A DNA stretch of 64,000 bases, from assembly GCF_011927665.1 (NCBI RefSeq), contig NZ_JAATJA010000001.1, positions 539,019 to 603,018 of the forward strand, read 5' to 3'. The position numbers and the translations under genes are program-made. This DNA comes from Desulfobaculum xiamenense (GTDB lineage: Bacteria > Desulfobacterota > Desulfovibrionia > Desulfovibrionales > Desulfovibrionaceae). The notes under the pieces are model-generated. The model was not told where the DNA came from and made no database searches. It saw only the letters and a list, made by a program, of their open reading frames with translations. Numbering within the stretch: the first letter of the stretch is position 1; each line of letters begins with the position of its first letter. Shown here one piece after another: positions 9,330 through 17,982 of the stretch.

Positions 9330-9983
9330 TCAGCAGGCCTCGCGCTGTGCGGCGAGGCGATAGGTCACGATGTCCTGCACGGTGAGCACGGGAATGTCGT
9401 GCCGTTTGCCGAGCTCGACGATCTCCGGCAGGCGGGCCATGGTGCCGTCCTCGTTGGTTACTTCGCACAGCACGCCGTAGGGCTTGAGACCGGCAAGACG
9501 CATGAGGTCCACGGTGGCCTCAGTGTGTCCGCCACGCTCCAGCACGCCGCCCTGACGGGCGCGCAGCGGGAAGACGTGGCCGGGGCTGTTGATGCTGGCG
9601 GGGGTGGCGTCGTCGGCAATGGCTGCCTTGATGGTGGTTACGCGGTCAGCGGCGGAGACGCCGGTGGTCACACCCTCCGCCGCCTCGATGGAGACGGTGA
9701 AGGCGGTCTGGTACTGGCTGCGATTGTGCTCCACCATCATGGGCAGGCCCAGTGCGCGGACCTTGTCCTCCGGCAGGCAGAGACAGACGATGCCGCTGCA
9801 CTGGCGGATGAGCATGGCCATCTGCGGCGGAGTCAGGGTCTGCGCGGCGAAGATGAGATCACCTTCGTTTTCGCGGTCCTCGTTGTCAGTAACGAGAACG
9901 CCCTGACCACGGCGAAGGGCTTCCAGCGCGTTTTCCACGCGCTCTGCGGGGGTACCGAAAAGAGAAACGGAATTCTGATTCAT
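9330..9983 (-). CDS. ribB: 3,4-dihydroxy-2-butanone 4-phosphate synthase
   Basis: RibB converts ribulose 5-phosphate to formate and the four-carbon unit used to build lumazine on the way to riboflavin. The 217-residue protein matches the stand-alone E. coli-type enzyme. It carries the metal- and substrate-binding motif [15 protein letters not shown] (about residues 32-46), the [13 protein letters not shown] segment and the [14 protein letters not shown] active-site region. No GTP cyclohydrolase II domain is fused. ATG 9983 follows CAGGAG at 9 nt. An FMN riboswitch in the leader shows feedback control by the pathway product. No other rib gene is in the window. Confidence 0.95.
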   Translation of the reverse strand: MNQNSVSLFGTPAERVENALEALRRGQGVLVTDNEDRENEGDLIFAAQTLTPPQMAMLIRQCSGIVCLCLPEDKVRALGLPMMVEHNRSQYQTAFTVSIEAAEGVTTGVSAADRVTTIKAAIADDATPASINSPGHVFPLRARQGGVLERGGHTEATVDLMRLAGLKPYGVLCEVTNEDGTMARLPEIVELGKRHDIPVLTVQDIVTYRLAAQREAC

Positions 9984-10105
9984 GGCAATACTCCTGAAAT
10001 CACTATGGATTACCAGAATCAGGGCGATGAGACAGACAGCTGTACGCAGGTGCGGACAGCCCCGAACCCGATGGGCCAAGGGGGCAGGTGCATTGGCTGT
10101 CTTAT

Positions 10106-10245
10106 CCTCTTACATCCGGACTATGACCGTCGGCTCTGGCATTTCACCAGATCTGCTGACCTTTTCCCCCGATGGGAAAAGCGCTCGCGGGCTTCCCGAA
10201 AGAATGGGTTACCGCCGGTGGGGAATTTCACCCCGCCCTGAGAAT
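10106..10245 (-). promoter_or_regulatory. FMN riboswitch (RFN element) controlling ribB
   Basis: The minus strand carries the conserved RFN segments in order: a closing helix start TTCTCAGGGC, GGGGTGAAATTCCCC, CCGGCGGT, AGCCCGCGAGCG, GGTCAGCAGATCTGGTGA, GCCGACGGT and AGTCCGGATG with AAGAG closing the outer helix. It ends about 120 nt before the ribB ATG. The expression platform is probably translational: on the minus strand TCAGG within the ribosome binding site (9997-9993) can pair with CCTGA (10023-10019). A GACAGCC...GGCTGTC pair between the aptamer and this hairpin may be the alternative stem. Confidence 0.95.
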
Positions 10246-10256
10246 AAGATGGGTTC

Positions 10257-10285
10257 TTGATGCTCCCCTTCTCCAATCTTGTCAA
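10257..10285 (-). promoter_or_regulatory. Candidate promoter of the ribB riboswitch transcript
   Basis: On the minus strand TTGACA (10285-10280) lies 17 nt from CATCAA (10262-10257). The -35 is perfect and the -10 poor. The implied start falls within a few bases of the aptamer's outer helix, which supports it. The remaining bases 10286-10497 hold nothing recognisable. Confidence 0.5.
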
Positions 10286-10497
10286 CGGCTTTGTGCAGCC
10301 GGTCCCCTTTTTGCGGCCAGTGGCGGCAGTTTCGGAGAGCATGCAGTCCCACAGCAATGCAGCGCCGAGCTATGAAGCCATGCCATATCGACGCATCGTT
10401 TCAAATAGGATATGACAAATTGGGGTGTTCCAGAAAAATCATGATGCATGCCGTTGAGTTGAAGCCTTCTGGCCGCTGACGAATGCATGGAGGTGTC

Positions 10498-10950
10498 ATG
10501 TCCGAAACGAACGAGAACATGATCCGTATCGTCTATCGCTACGTCTGGTTCGCTTTCTGGATCGCTGGTGCCGTGTTCGCCTTCATTGCCGTCGTCGACT
10601 TCGAGTTGAACGCGTTCACCTTCGTGGTGTGCGCATTGCTTGGCGCGGCCTGGGCCATGTTCGTCTGCGGGGCATTGAGTTTGCTCCTTGGCGTCATCAT
10701 CCCTCTGGACCCGCTGGGAGCCCGGCTGACCGAACGCGAGAAGGCCTACGCGAGCATAGGCTCACTCATCGGACTGGGGCTGTTCCTCCTGTTCTTCTTC
10801 ACCGAGTATCAGATCAAGCGCGACCTTCCGGATGCCCAGAACCTTTTCTACCTGAGCCTTGGTGGGGCCATCGTCACCGGATTGTCCGGCCTGATCGTTA
10901 GCGCATTTCTCAAGAATCTCTTCGATCAGAAGCACAGGCGCAGAAAGTAG
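10498..10950 (+). CDS. Four-helix inner-membrane protein of unknown function
   Basis: I do not recognise this 150-residue protein. It has four hydrophobic segments, at about residues 13-33, 38-67, 84-104 and 118-142. A basic tail (KHRRRK) should lie in the cytoplasm. ATG 10498 follows GGAGG at 10489-10493; an earlier in-frame ATG at 10483 lacks a site. It stands alone between the ribB leader and a Cys-rich protein gene, which is 181 bp downstream. No catalytic motif is visible. Confidence 0.7.
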   Translation: MSETNENMIRIVYRYVWFAFWIAGAVFAFIAVVDFELNAFTFVVCALLGAAWAMFVCGALSLLLGVIIPLDPLGARLTEREKAYASIGSLIGLGLFLLFFFTEYQIKRDLPDAQNLFYLSLGGAIVTGLSGLIVSAFLKNLFDQKHRRRK

Positions 10951-11048
10951 GAGGTCTTTCGCATGATTTCGTTGGTACTCAAGATTGCGTTGCAGCAAGT
11001 GACGGACGAGTTTCCAGTGTTGGATGTCAATGAACAGTTCGCATACCC

Positions 11049-11075
11049 TTTACTCATTCATGTATGAATGATAAT
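11049..11075 (+). promoter_or_regulatory. Candidate promoter with an inverted repeat in its spacer
   Basis: TTTACT (11049-11054) and GATAAT (11070-11075) are separated by 15 nt, shorter than usual. The spacer holds the inverted repeat cattca (11055-11060) / tgaatg (11065-11070). It lies about 57 bp upstream of the Cys-rich protein ATG. A regulator binding in the spacer is possible but unproven. Confidence 0.3.
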
Positions 11076-11131
11076 ATTCCCGGCAGTCTGATATGTCCCC
11101 GGTATCAAATACAACTTAAAGGAGGCCTGAC

Positions 11132-11497
11132 ATGCCGAACATGGATTATCCAGGACCTTGCCCAAGCTGTGCGCTTGTCGAGAACTGCGACACCGAGGCG
11201 CAGCGCAAGCAGCGCATCGAGCATTACTGCAAGGGCTTGGAGATGGAACTCAATTCCTGGAAGGCCCGGCTTTTCGACATCTTCGCCGACGACAAACGCA
11301 AGACGGACGTCGAGGACACCCTGCAGCTCATCCGCTCCACCCTGCGCGAAATCGAGATGCAGATGGAGAAGATGCGCTTCGAGTGCCCCATGAACATCAC
11401 CGGCACCGAAACCGCCATCGGGCGTAAGTTCGAGGATCTGCGCGTCCATTACAGCAAGGCGCTTTCAGTACTGAGCCCCGGATATTTCGGCGGCTGA
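11132..11497 (+). CDS. Small Cys-rich helical protein of unknown function
   Basis: This 121-residue soluble protein is not one I can name. Its N-terminus has CPSCALVENC (Cys 10, 13 and 19), with further cysteines at 33 and 85, so a zinc or iron-sulfur site is conceivable. Residues 35-85 are strongly helical and probably a coiled coil (IRSTLREIEMQMEKMRFEC). ATG 11132 follows an ideal AAAGGAGG site, suggesting good expression. It is monocistronic, with a large hairpin downstream. No homologous function is claimed. Confidence 0.75.
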   Translation: MPNMDYPGPCPSCALVENCDTEAQRKQRIEHYCKGLEMELNSWKARLFDIFADDKRKTDVEDTLQLIRSTLREIEMQMEKMRFECPMNITGTETAIGRKFEDLRVHYSKALSVLSPGYFGG

Positions 11498-11573
11498 GCC
11501 GCGCTTTTTCCTCCGTGCGTTCCATTGGTGGCCGGTGGGCATGCGATGCGTGTCCACCGGCCGCAAACGTTCG

Positions 11574-11606
11574 ACGGCCCCCGCACCTGCATGGTGTGGG
11601 GGCCGT
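11574..11606. terminator. Strong hairpin, likely shared terminator
   Basis: The 14-bp arms (acggcccccgcacc 11574-11587, ggtgtgggggccgt 11593-11606) have one mismatch and a 5-nt loop. Neither strand has a real T-run, so it may work with Rho or protect mRNA ends. It lies between convergent genes. A second stem, ggccggtgg/ccaccggcc, lies just upstream near 11530-11562. Confidence 0.6.
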
Positions 11607-11640
11607 CGTCGCGATTTCGGAAAGCGTGGAATGCGTGCGC

Positions 11641-12084
11641 CTAGGCGGGATCGTCCAGCCTGTAGCGGATGCGGAGCACCCCATCTTCGAAAGTGTGGGA
11701 AATGACGCGAAACGCGCCGATTTCCGCCGTGTTGTCGACATGCTCGCCTATGCACGGGCAGGCGTCGTAATCGCCGATCAGCACGATGCGTAGCGCTTCC
11801 CCAGCGTCCTCGGGGAGTCTGGACAGGTTGAAGGTGCGTTCAGCCTCGCTGCGGGGCATCATTTCGGCCCGCACGTCGAGTTTGCCGTCGATCACGGCAT
11901 TGACGCGAGCCTCAATGTCGGAAATTTCGGCGTCCGTGAGCGGACGGGCAAAGTGGTAGTCACACTTTGATTTTTTCTTGTTGATATGCGCGCTGAATGA
12001 GCGCTCGCAGCCGAAGACCCGAACCATGGTTCCGTTCAGGATATGCTCTGCGGAGTGCATTCTGGGGGCGTAATCCTTGCTCAT
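11641..12084 (-). CDS. AlaX-type alanyl-tRNA editing protein
   Basis: The 147-residue protein is a free-standing copy of the editing domain found in alanyl- and threonyl-tRNA synthetases (tRNA_SAD). Such proteins remove wrongly attached Ser or Gly from tRNA-Ala. The zinc ligands are in place: HSAEH (His10, His14) and CIGEH (Cys111, His115). The length fits the small AlaX-S/M type without a C-terminal extension. ATG 12084 follows GGAG at about 8 nt. The gene stands alone. Substrate choice (Ala versus Thr tRNA) cannot be fixed from the sequence. Confidence 0.85.
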   Translation of the reverse strand: MSKDYAPRMHSAEHILNGTMVRVFGCERSFSAHINKKKSKCDYHFARPLTDAEISDIEARVNAVIDGKLDVRAEMMPRSEAERTFNLSRLPEDAGEALRIVLIGDYDACPCIGEHVDNTAEIGAFRVISHTFEDGVLRIRYRLDDPA

Positions 12085-12310
12085 CGTCTCTCCTCTCGGT
12101 GTTTTTCGGCGCAAAGACTACGTCAGCCGGTGCGTTGCGTAAAGTCCGCAATGTCGTACGCATTCGGCTCCCCGCCGGGTTTGCGGCCCATGCGGCAATG
12201 CTCGTGCTGGCGTGTCCATTCACGAGTTTCATGCATCTTGTGTCTGCGCGGGATGTTATGTACCATCGCGGCGGAGTCAGGGATGGATCTTCACTACGGA
12301 GGTCGAAGCG

Positions 12311-12931
12311 ATGAAAGCCCGCAGAATGCGCAGCGTTCTCCATGTCGGCTGCGGCATGCCGAAACCGGATCGGCTGCATGCCATGTTCCGCACTCCGGGA
12401 TGGCGCGAGATACGGCTCGACATCAACCCCGACGTCCGTCCGGATTATGTCGCCTCCATCACCGACATGCGTATTGTCGTCACATCCAGCATGGATGCCA
12501 TCTATTCCTCCCATAATCTGGAGCATCTCTACCCGCACGAAGTTTCGCTGGCCCTGTCGGAATTCCGGCGGGTTCTCCGCGCGGATGGATTCGCCCTTGT
12601 CACAGTTCCGGACGTCCAGTCCGTCGCAGAGGCCATTCTGCGCGACGGGCTAGATGATGCCCTGTACAATTCGTCCCTCGGCCCCGTCGCCCCGCTCGAT
12701 ATTCTGTATGGACACCGCGTCGCGCTGGCACAGGGGCGCCTGTACATGGCCCACCATACGGGATTCACGCAGAAGACACTTGCCGTGGCGCTCCAATCCG
12801 CAGGTTTCACGCATGTGGAGGTGCGACGCGATCCCCAGACCTACAGCATTTGGGCAAAGGCGACGGTGAACAGGCCAGCCAGCACTGCCAAGGCATCGCA
12901 TGCCGGGGCCGAGGAAGCCCCCACCCCATGA
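12311..12931 (+). CDS. Class I SAM-dependent methyltransferase
   Basis: The 206-residue protein has motif I VLHVGCG (residues 8-14), an acidic residue after strand 2 (IRLDINP), the motif SSHNLEHLYPHE typical of Methyltransf_11 proteins, and the strand EFRRVLRADGFALVTVPD. The substrate is unknown. A low-complexity Ala/Thr-rich tail of about 20 residues follows the domain. ATG 12311 is chosen because CGGAGG lies about 8 nt upstream; the open frame extends to 12212 without a site. Neighbours give no hint of the target. Confidence 0.78.
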   Translation: MKARRMRSVLHVGCGMPKPDRLHAMFRTPGWREIRLDINPDVRPDYVASITDMRIVVTSSMDAIYSSHNLEHLYPHEVSLALSEFRRVLRADGFALVTVPDVQSVAEAILRDGLDDALYNSSLGPVAPLDILYGHRVALAQGRLYMAHHTGFTQKTLAVALQSAGFTHVEVRRDPQTYSIWAKATVNRPASTAKASHAGAEEAPTP

Positions 12932-13108
12932 GCGCCGACCGGATCGTTAGGGTCAAGTGCTGGAAATGCGGCACGTTGTCGCCGATCGGCCGCCCCTCGC
13001 GCGGAGTCGGGCTTTTGTCTTCGTGGCGGAACGCGTTTGCCTTTTCCATGTGTGGGCATATCATGCCAGACAGGATTCAATGCACCAGCAACCCATACGG
13101 AGGTCATC

Positions 13109-13270
13109 ATGGCTGGAGAAAAATGGGAATGCCCCTGCGGCTACGTCTACGATCCGGCGGAAGGCGATCCTGAACACGGCATTGCGCCCGGCACCGAGTG
13201 GGCCGACGTGCCCGAGGATTGGGTCTGCCCCAAGTGCGGAGCCGAAAAAGAATACTTCGAGATGATCTAG
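13109..13270 (+). CDS. Rubredoxin with CxC first knuckle
   Basis: Rubredoxins carry one electron on a single iron held by four cysteines, serving oxygen-reducing and superoxide-detoxifying enzymes in anaerobes. This 53-residue protein has the usual fold signature [19 protein letters not shown] and the second knuckle CPKCG (Cys40, Cys43). The first knuckle reads WECPCGY (Cys8, Cys10), so one residue is missing compared with the canonical CxxCG. ATG 13109 follows GGAGG at 6 nt; the reading is clean in the DNA. A terminator follows 66 bp downstream. It is monocistronic. Confidence 0.93.
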   Translation: MAGEKWECPCGYVYDPAEGDPEHGIAPGTEWADVPEDWVCPKCGAEKEYFEMI

Positions 13271-13336
13271 ACGGGTGATGTGTCCCCCGCGTCGGCGTGA
13301 CGCGGATGCGGACGCCCCGCCGCAGCTTTCATGCGC

Positions 13337-13369
13337 AAAAGCCCTCCTGCCTCTGGCTGGAGGGCTTTT
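13337..13369 (+). terminator. Terminator of the rubredoxin gene
   Basis: The 11-bp perfect arms aaaagccctcc (13337-13347) and ggagggctttt (13359-13369) form a stem ending in a T-run, with A-run symmetry on the other side. Confidence 0.88.
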
Positions 13370-13568
13370 CTCGTGTGGGCAAGCCGTACGCGGGTGTCAA
13401 AGCATCGACGATCATCGCCCCCGTTTTCTCGTCCCTAAACGAGAACATGATGTGCCATCGCGCATGGTTCCGGCATGCTGCCGTGTTTGGCCTCCGAGTT
13501 GCAAAGCACATCCCCGAGGCGAATTCGCCGTCAAACCGCAAACGCCGGCCACGGGTTCGGGGGACGAT

Positions 13569-14057
13569 ATGCGTTCAATAGCGATCATCATGACTTTTCT
13601 GTTCTGCGTTGTTTCCTCACTTGTCGCACTGGGGCTCGTTCCCGAGATGCCGCAGGCCGGAAAGGCGCTCGGCGTGGCTCCGGCTGCCGAGGCCGCCCAT
13701 GCGGTACGCCCCATTGGCTCACATGTCGTGCGGCTTCGGGTGACGCAGGATGTCTACCCCAATCCTGCCGCCCTTTCCCCTGAAGAAATCTATACGCCGT
13801 CGCGCTTTGGGGCCGGACCGTCAATCACGCCCACCAGTTACGGCGAAGGCCATGGTGCGCCCTCGAACGAAGCCATGGCTCAGGAGCCCTCGCCGGACCA
13901 TCGCCTCGCCGCCAAGGCCGCATCTCAACGGCTCATCAGCCTCGCCGAGGCCGCCATTCACCGCGTGGCGCAGGATTGCGAGACGCAGCACGGCGTGGTG
14001 GTGCCTGGCGGGCGCGCGGTCATCACTGCTCCCGCGCCGGGTTGTCTGCTGGTCTAA
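13569..14057 (+). CDS. Secreted or membrane-anchored protein of unknown function
   Basis: The 162-residue product starts with a signal peptide or anchor (MRSIAIIMTFLFCVVSSLVA, residues 1-20). The rest is low in recognisable structure, rich in Ala and Pro, with a helical stretch near residues 115-145 and two Cys (QDCETQ and the C-terminal PGCLLV). ATG 13569 is preferred because a G-rich site (ggggggacg) precedes it and the hydrophobic segment begins there. The same frame is open from 13275, but that extension is not protein-like. A short hairpin without T-run follows at 14181-14199. Function unknown. Confidence 0.55.
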   Translation: MRSIAIIMTFLFCVVSSLVALGLVPEMPQAGKALGVAPAAEAAHAVRPIGSHVVRLRVTQDVYPNPAALSPEEIYTPSRFGAGPSITPTSYGEGHGAPSNEAMAQEPSPDHRLAAKAASQRLISLAEAAIHRVAQDCETQHGVVVPGGRAVITAPAPGCLLV

Positions 14058-14238
14058 GTCGTCACGTATCCCGCAACGGGCGACCACGCCCAACCATCTG
14101 ACTTCACCTGCTTTTTGACTGGCGATTCGGGCATACCGCCCTGCGCGTGAAGCGCCGCCTTCTTCCCTGTCCCCTCGTGAGCCTTGCGCCCCGCAAGGCG
14201 CGCCCACGGCCACATCCCACGGTTCAGCCCCTCTTTTC

Positions 14239-14266
14239 TTGACTTTGCGGGAGACTTGGTTACTTT
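14239..14266 (+). promoter_or_regulatory. Candidate sigma-70 promoter of ileS
   Basis: TTGACT (14239-14244) and TACTTT (14261-14266) are spaced by 16 nt in a locally AT-rich stretch about 55 bp upstream of the ileS start codon. No T-box leader was seen. Confidence 0.5.
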
Positions 14267-14319
14267 TGTCATCTTTATTTTGCTTGCCTGTTTAATTTCC
14301 GTGGAGGACACGCACATCC

Positions 14320-17142
14320 ATGAGCGATTATAAGAAGACCCTGCACCTGCCCCAGACCAGTTTCCCCATGAAGGCCAATCTGACCCAGAACGAGCCGAAA
14401 ATGCTCAAGTTTTGGGAAGAGACCAACGCCTACGAGACCATGGTCAAGGCCAACGAAGGCCATGAGCGCTACGTGCTTCATGACGGTCCGCCCTACGCCA
14501 ACGGGCACATTCATCTCGGCACCGCCATGAACAAGGTGCTCAAGGACATCATCGTCAAGCACCGGAACATGCAGGGCTACGAGGCCGAATACGTCCCCGG
14601 CTGGGACTGTCACGGCCTGCCCATCGAGCACAAGGTGGGTCAGGAACTCAAGGCCAAGGGCAAGACCGACCTGCCCGCCGCCGCCATCCGTAAAATCTGC
14701 CGCAGCTATGCGGAAAAGTGGATGAACGTCCAGCGCGGCGAGTTCAAGCGCCTTGGCGTCATGGGTGCCTGGGACGAACCGTACCTGACCATGAACCCCA
14801 GCTACGAGGCCGCCACGGCCCGTGAGCTTGGCAATTTCATGGCCAAGGGTTCCGTCGTCCGCAACAAGAAGCCCATCTACTGGTGCAACGACTGCAAGAC
14901 GGCCCTCGCCGAGGCCGAGGTGGAATACGCCGACCACACCTCCCCCTCCGTGTTCGTCCGCTTCCCGCTCACCGACGAGCGTGTGAAGGAAATCATCCCC
15001 GCCGTCGATCCCGCCCGTACCTTTGTGTGCATCTGGACGACCACCCCGTGGACGCTGCCGTCCAACATGGCCATCGCCTTCCACGCCGAGTATGATTACG
15101 CCTGCGTGGAGCATGAGGGCAATTTCTACATCCTCGCCGAGGAACTGCTGGAGAGCTGCGCCGCCAAGTTCGGCTGGAGCGGCTACAGCGTGGTGGCCAC
15201 GATCAAGGGTGCCCAGATGGACCGCCTCAAGGCCCGTCACTGCTTCTACGACAGGGAATCCCTGCTCGTGCTGGCCGATTACGTCACCCTTGAGAGCGGC
15301 ACCGGCTGCGTTCACACCGCCCCCGGTCACGGTCCCGATGACTACATGACCGGCTACCGCTACGGTCTCGAAATCTACTCCCCGCTTGACGACGAGGGCC
15401 GTTTCCTGCCCACCGTCGAGTTCTTCGGCGGCAAGACCGTCAACGAGGCCAACCCGCTCGTTATCGCCAAGCTGCGCGAGGTGGGTAACCTGCTGGCCGA
15501 GGAGAAGATCACCCACTCGTACCCGCACTGCTGGCGCTGCAAGCAGCCCGTCATCTACCGGGCAACCACCCAGTGGTTCATCTCCATGGAGAAGAACGAC
15601 CTGCGCGCCAACGCACTCAAGGCCATCGCCAGCGACGTGCAGTGGATTCCGGCCTGGGGCCGCGAGCGCATCCACAACATGATCGAATTCCGTCCCGACT
15701 GGTGCATCTCGCGCCAGCGCACGTGGGGCGTGCCCATCGTGGCCCTGCTCTGCAAGGACTGCGGCGAGGCGTGGTTCGACTCCAAATGGGTCATGGACAT
15801 CGTGTCCCGCTTCGAGAAGCACCCCACCGGCTGCGACTACTGGTTCGAGGCTCCGCTCGACGAGATCATCCCCGCCGACCTCGTGTGCCCCCACTGCGGT
15901 GGCCGCCACTGGGAGAAGGAAGACGACATCCTCGACGTGTGGTTTGACTCCGGCACCAGCTTTGCCGCCGTTGTCGAGCAGCGCGACGAATGCCGCTTCC
16001 CGGCTGACATCTACCTCGAAGGTTCCGACCAGCACCGCGGCTGGTTCCATAGCTCGCTTCTGGCGTCCATGGGCACCCGCGGCGTGGCTCCGTACAAGTC
16101 CGTGCTGACCCACGGCTACGTCGTCGATGGCGAGGGCAAGAAGATGTCCAAGTCCATCGGCAACGTCGTGGCTCCGCAGGAAATCATCGACAAGTACGGC
16201 GCGGATATCCTGCGCATGTGGGTGTCGTCCGAGAACTACCAGTCCGACGTGCGCATCTCCGATGACATTCTGAATCGACTGGTCGACGCCTACCGGCGCA
16301 TCCGCAACACCATGCGCTTCATCCTCGGCAACCTCGGCGATTTCGACCCCGCCGTCCACGCCGTTCCCGCCGACAGGATGCTGCCGCTCGACCGCTACGC
16401 CATGGACCTCATCAACTCGATCCATGCAAAGATCGAGCGCTCCTACAACGAGTACGAGTTCCACCGCGTGTTCCATGCGCTGCACAACATGTGCGTGACG
16501 GACCTGTCGTCCTTCTATCTCGACATCCTGAAGGACCGCCTCTACGTCTCCGCGCAGGATTCGCCGGAGCGCCGCTCCGCTCAGACCGCCCTGTGGCAGA
16601 TCCTCATGGTCTTCCTGAGCGACATCGCGCCGGTCCTCTCCTTCACCGCGGAAGAGGCCTTCCAGAGCCTGCCCGAGGCGCTGCATCCTGGCGTTCCCAC
16701 CGTGTTCGCCATGCGCTTCAAGATGGACGAGAGCTACCTCCTTTCCGAGGAGGAGCGTCACCGCTGGGATACCATCTCCGCCGTGCGCGGCGAGATCATC
16801 CGCGCCATCGAGCCGGTGCGTAAGGCCGGAACCGTGGGCCACAGCCTCGATACCGCCATCACGGTCTTCGCCCGCGAGGACCTGCTGGAGGATCTTTCCA
16901 TCGAGGGGCTGGACCTGCGCGAGCTGTGCATCATCTCCAGCCTGACGCTCGCTCCGCTGGCCGAGGCTCCCGCCGATGCCTTCACCAGCGAAGAAGTCGA
17001 GGAACTGCGCATCACCGTTGCTCCCGCCAAGGGAGACAAGTGCGAGCGCTGCTGGGTGCATTCCGAGGAGCTTGGCACCGATGCCACGCATCCCACGCTG
17101 TGCCCCCGCTGCGCCGCAGTGATGGCTGCCGAGGCCGAATAG
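14320..17142 (+). CDS. ileS: Isoleucine--tRNA ligase
   Basis: IleS charges tRNA-Ile with isoleucine and edits mischarged valine. The 940-residue length is typical for a bacterial type I enzyme. HIHLG, the HIGH signature, is at residues 63-67 within [18 protein letters not shown], and KKMSKS is near residue 607. The editing domain lies between ([12 protein letters not shown] at its start). The C-terminal zinc finger has Cys at 908, 911, 928 and 931 (CERCW...CPRC). ATG 14320 follows GTGGAGGA at about 10 nt. It is followed by lspA after a hairpin, a pairing common in bacteria. Confidence 0.98.
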   Translation: MSDYKKTLHLPQTSFPMKANLTQNEPKMLKFWEETNAYETMVKANEGHERYVLHDGPPYANGHIHLGTAMNKVLKDIIVKHRNMQGYEAEYVPGWDCHGLPIEHKVGQELKAKGKTDLPAAAIRKICRSYAEKWMNVQRGEFKRLGVMGAWDEPYLTMNPSYEAATARELGNFMAKGSVVRNKKPIYWCNDCKTALAEAEVEYADHTSPSVFVRFPLTDERVKEIIPAVDPARTFVCIWTTTPWTLPSNMAIAFHAEYDYACVEHEGNFYILAEELLESCAAKFGWSGYSVVATIKGAQMDRLKARHCFYDRESLLVLADYVTLESGTGCVHTAPGHGPDDYMTGYRYGLEIYSPLDDEGRFLPTVEFFGGKTVNEANPLVIAKLREVGNLLAEEKITHSYPHCWRCKQPVIYRATTQWFISMEKNDLRANALKAIASDVQWIPAWGRERIHNMIEFRPDWCISRQRTWGVPIVALLCKDCGEAWFDSKWVMDIVSRFEKHPTGCDYWFEAPLDEIIPADLVCPHCGGRHWEKEDDILDVWFDSGTSFAAVVEQRDECRFPADIYLEGSDQHRGWFHSSLLASMGTRGVAPYKSVLTHGYVVDGEGKKMSKSIGNVVAPQEIIDKYGADILRMWVSSENYQSDVRISDDILNRLVDAYRRIRNTMRFILGNLGDFDPAVHAVPADRMLPLDRYAMDLINSIHAKIERSYNEYEFHRVFHALHNMCVTDLSSFYLDILKDRLYVSAQDSPERRSAQTALWQILMVFLSDIAPVLSFTAEEAFQSLPEALHPGVPTVFAMRFKMDESYLLSEEERHRWDTISAVRGEIIRAIEPVRKAGTVGHSLDTAITVFAREDLLEDLSIEGLDLRELCIISSLTLAPLAEAPADAFTSEEVEELRITVAPAKGDKCERCWVHSEELGTDATHPTLCPRCAAVMAAEAE

Positions 17143-17172
17143 CCTCACGCGCAGCCCCATTACCGCCTGAAT

Positions 17173-17204
17173 GGCCCGGGTGCGGCGCAGACCGTGCCCG
17201 GGCC
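17173..17204 (+). terminator. Hairpin between ileS and lspA
   Basis: The perfect 8-bp arms ggcccggg (17173-17180) and cccgggcc (17197-17204) are followed only by tttgaa. It could be a partial terminator that lowers lspA expression relative to ileS. Confidence 0.5.
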
Positions 17205-17233
17205 TTTGAACATGGAGGATACACAACAACCCC

Positions 17234-17728
17234 ATGCGCGCGCGTTACACCACCGCACTCGGCATTGCCGGGTTCGTTCTCGCCCTCGATCAGGTCACCA
17301 AGGCCCGGGTCGCCGCATCCATCCCGCTCTGGGAAGGATTTCCGGTCGTGCCCGGGTTCTTCAACATGGTGCACGTGCTCAACCGGGGCGCGGCCTTCGG
17401 GTTCCTGAACCGGACCGACATCGAGTGGCAGACGACGTTCTTCATCGTCACGGCACTCGCGGCTGTCGGGCTGATTCTCTATCTGCTGCGCGGCTCCCAC
17501 TGCGCGGACCGGCTGTCCGTATGCGGACTCGGCCTCGTTTTGGGCGGCGCGCTCGGCAATCTGGTCGATCGCATCCGCATCGGCGCGGTGATCGACTTTC
17601 TCGATTTCCACGTGGGGGCATGGCACTGGCCCGCCTTCAACGTGGCTGACATCGCCATCTGTCTTGGGGTTTGCGCACTCACGCTCACCCTTCTGAAAAC
17701 CGGCAACAGCGGCGAAACGAACGAATAG
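17234..17728 (+). CDS. lspA: Lipoprotein signal peptidase (signal peptidase II)
   Basis: LspA is an inner-membrane aspartyl protease that cuts signal peptides of prolipoproteins before the acylated cysteine. The 164-residue protein has four membrane helices and the family boxes DQVTK, NRGAAFGF, GNLVDR with the first catalytic Asp, and FNVADI with the second. ATG 17234 is 15 nt past GGAGGA, a long spacing, so translation may be modest. Its substrates are present in this window: the cpoB, bamD, DUF1499 and 58.8-kb lipoproteins. Confidence 0.96.
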   Translation: MRARYTTALGIAGFVLALDQVTKARVAASIPLWEGFPVVPGFFNMVHVLNRGAAFGFLNRTDIEWQTTFFIVTALAAVGLILYLLRGSHCADRLSVCGLGLVLGGALGNLVDRIRIGAVIDFLDFHVGAWHWPAFNVADIAICLGVCALTLTLLKTGNSGETNE

Positions 17729-17751
17729 CCGCACAGGAGAGTTCACAGACG

Positions 17752-17982
17752 ATGCTCGTTGACATCTCCACATTCTCCCCTGCACTTTTGGCCATCATCG
17801 CAGCCATGGTCGCCGTTTGCCTTTCCTTGAGTTTCTGGGCAATCTGGCACGCGTTCTGGCGCGAATTCCCTTCGCATCAGGAAAAGATGGTCTGGTTGGC
17901 CTTGGCTGTCTTTATTCCGTTTATCGGAGGAATCGTCTATCTTGTCTGTGGAAGGAATAGAGGACGGAGATACGCATCATGA
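17752..17982 (+). CDS. Small PLDc_N-domain membrane protein
   Basis: The 76-residue protein has two membrane helices and matches the PLDc_N (phospholipase D-nuclease N-terminal) type: a WAIWHAFWREF link, then VWLALAVFIPFIGGIVYLV and a basic end GRNRGRR. No catalytic part is present, as is normal for these stand-alone versions. ATG 17752 follows GGAG. Its stop overlaps the cpoB start by 4 bp (ATGA at 17979-17982), so the two are translationally coupled. The role is unknown; the coupling suggests an envelope function. Confidence 0.72.
   Translation: MLVDISTFSPALLAIIAAMVAVCLSLSFWAIWHAFWREFPSHQEKMVWLALAVFIPFIGGIVYLVCGRNRGRRYAS

Noticed and set aside
14275-17235. 986-codon frame opposite ileS
   Set aside because: Same antisense artefact; IleS motifs run the full length of the other strand.
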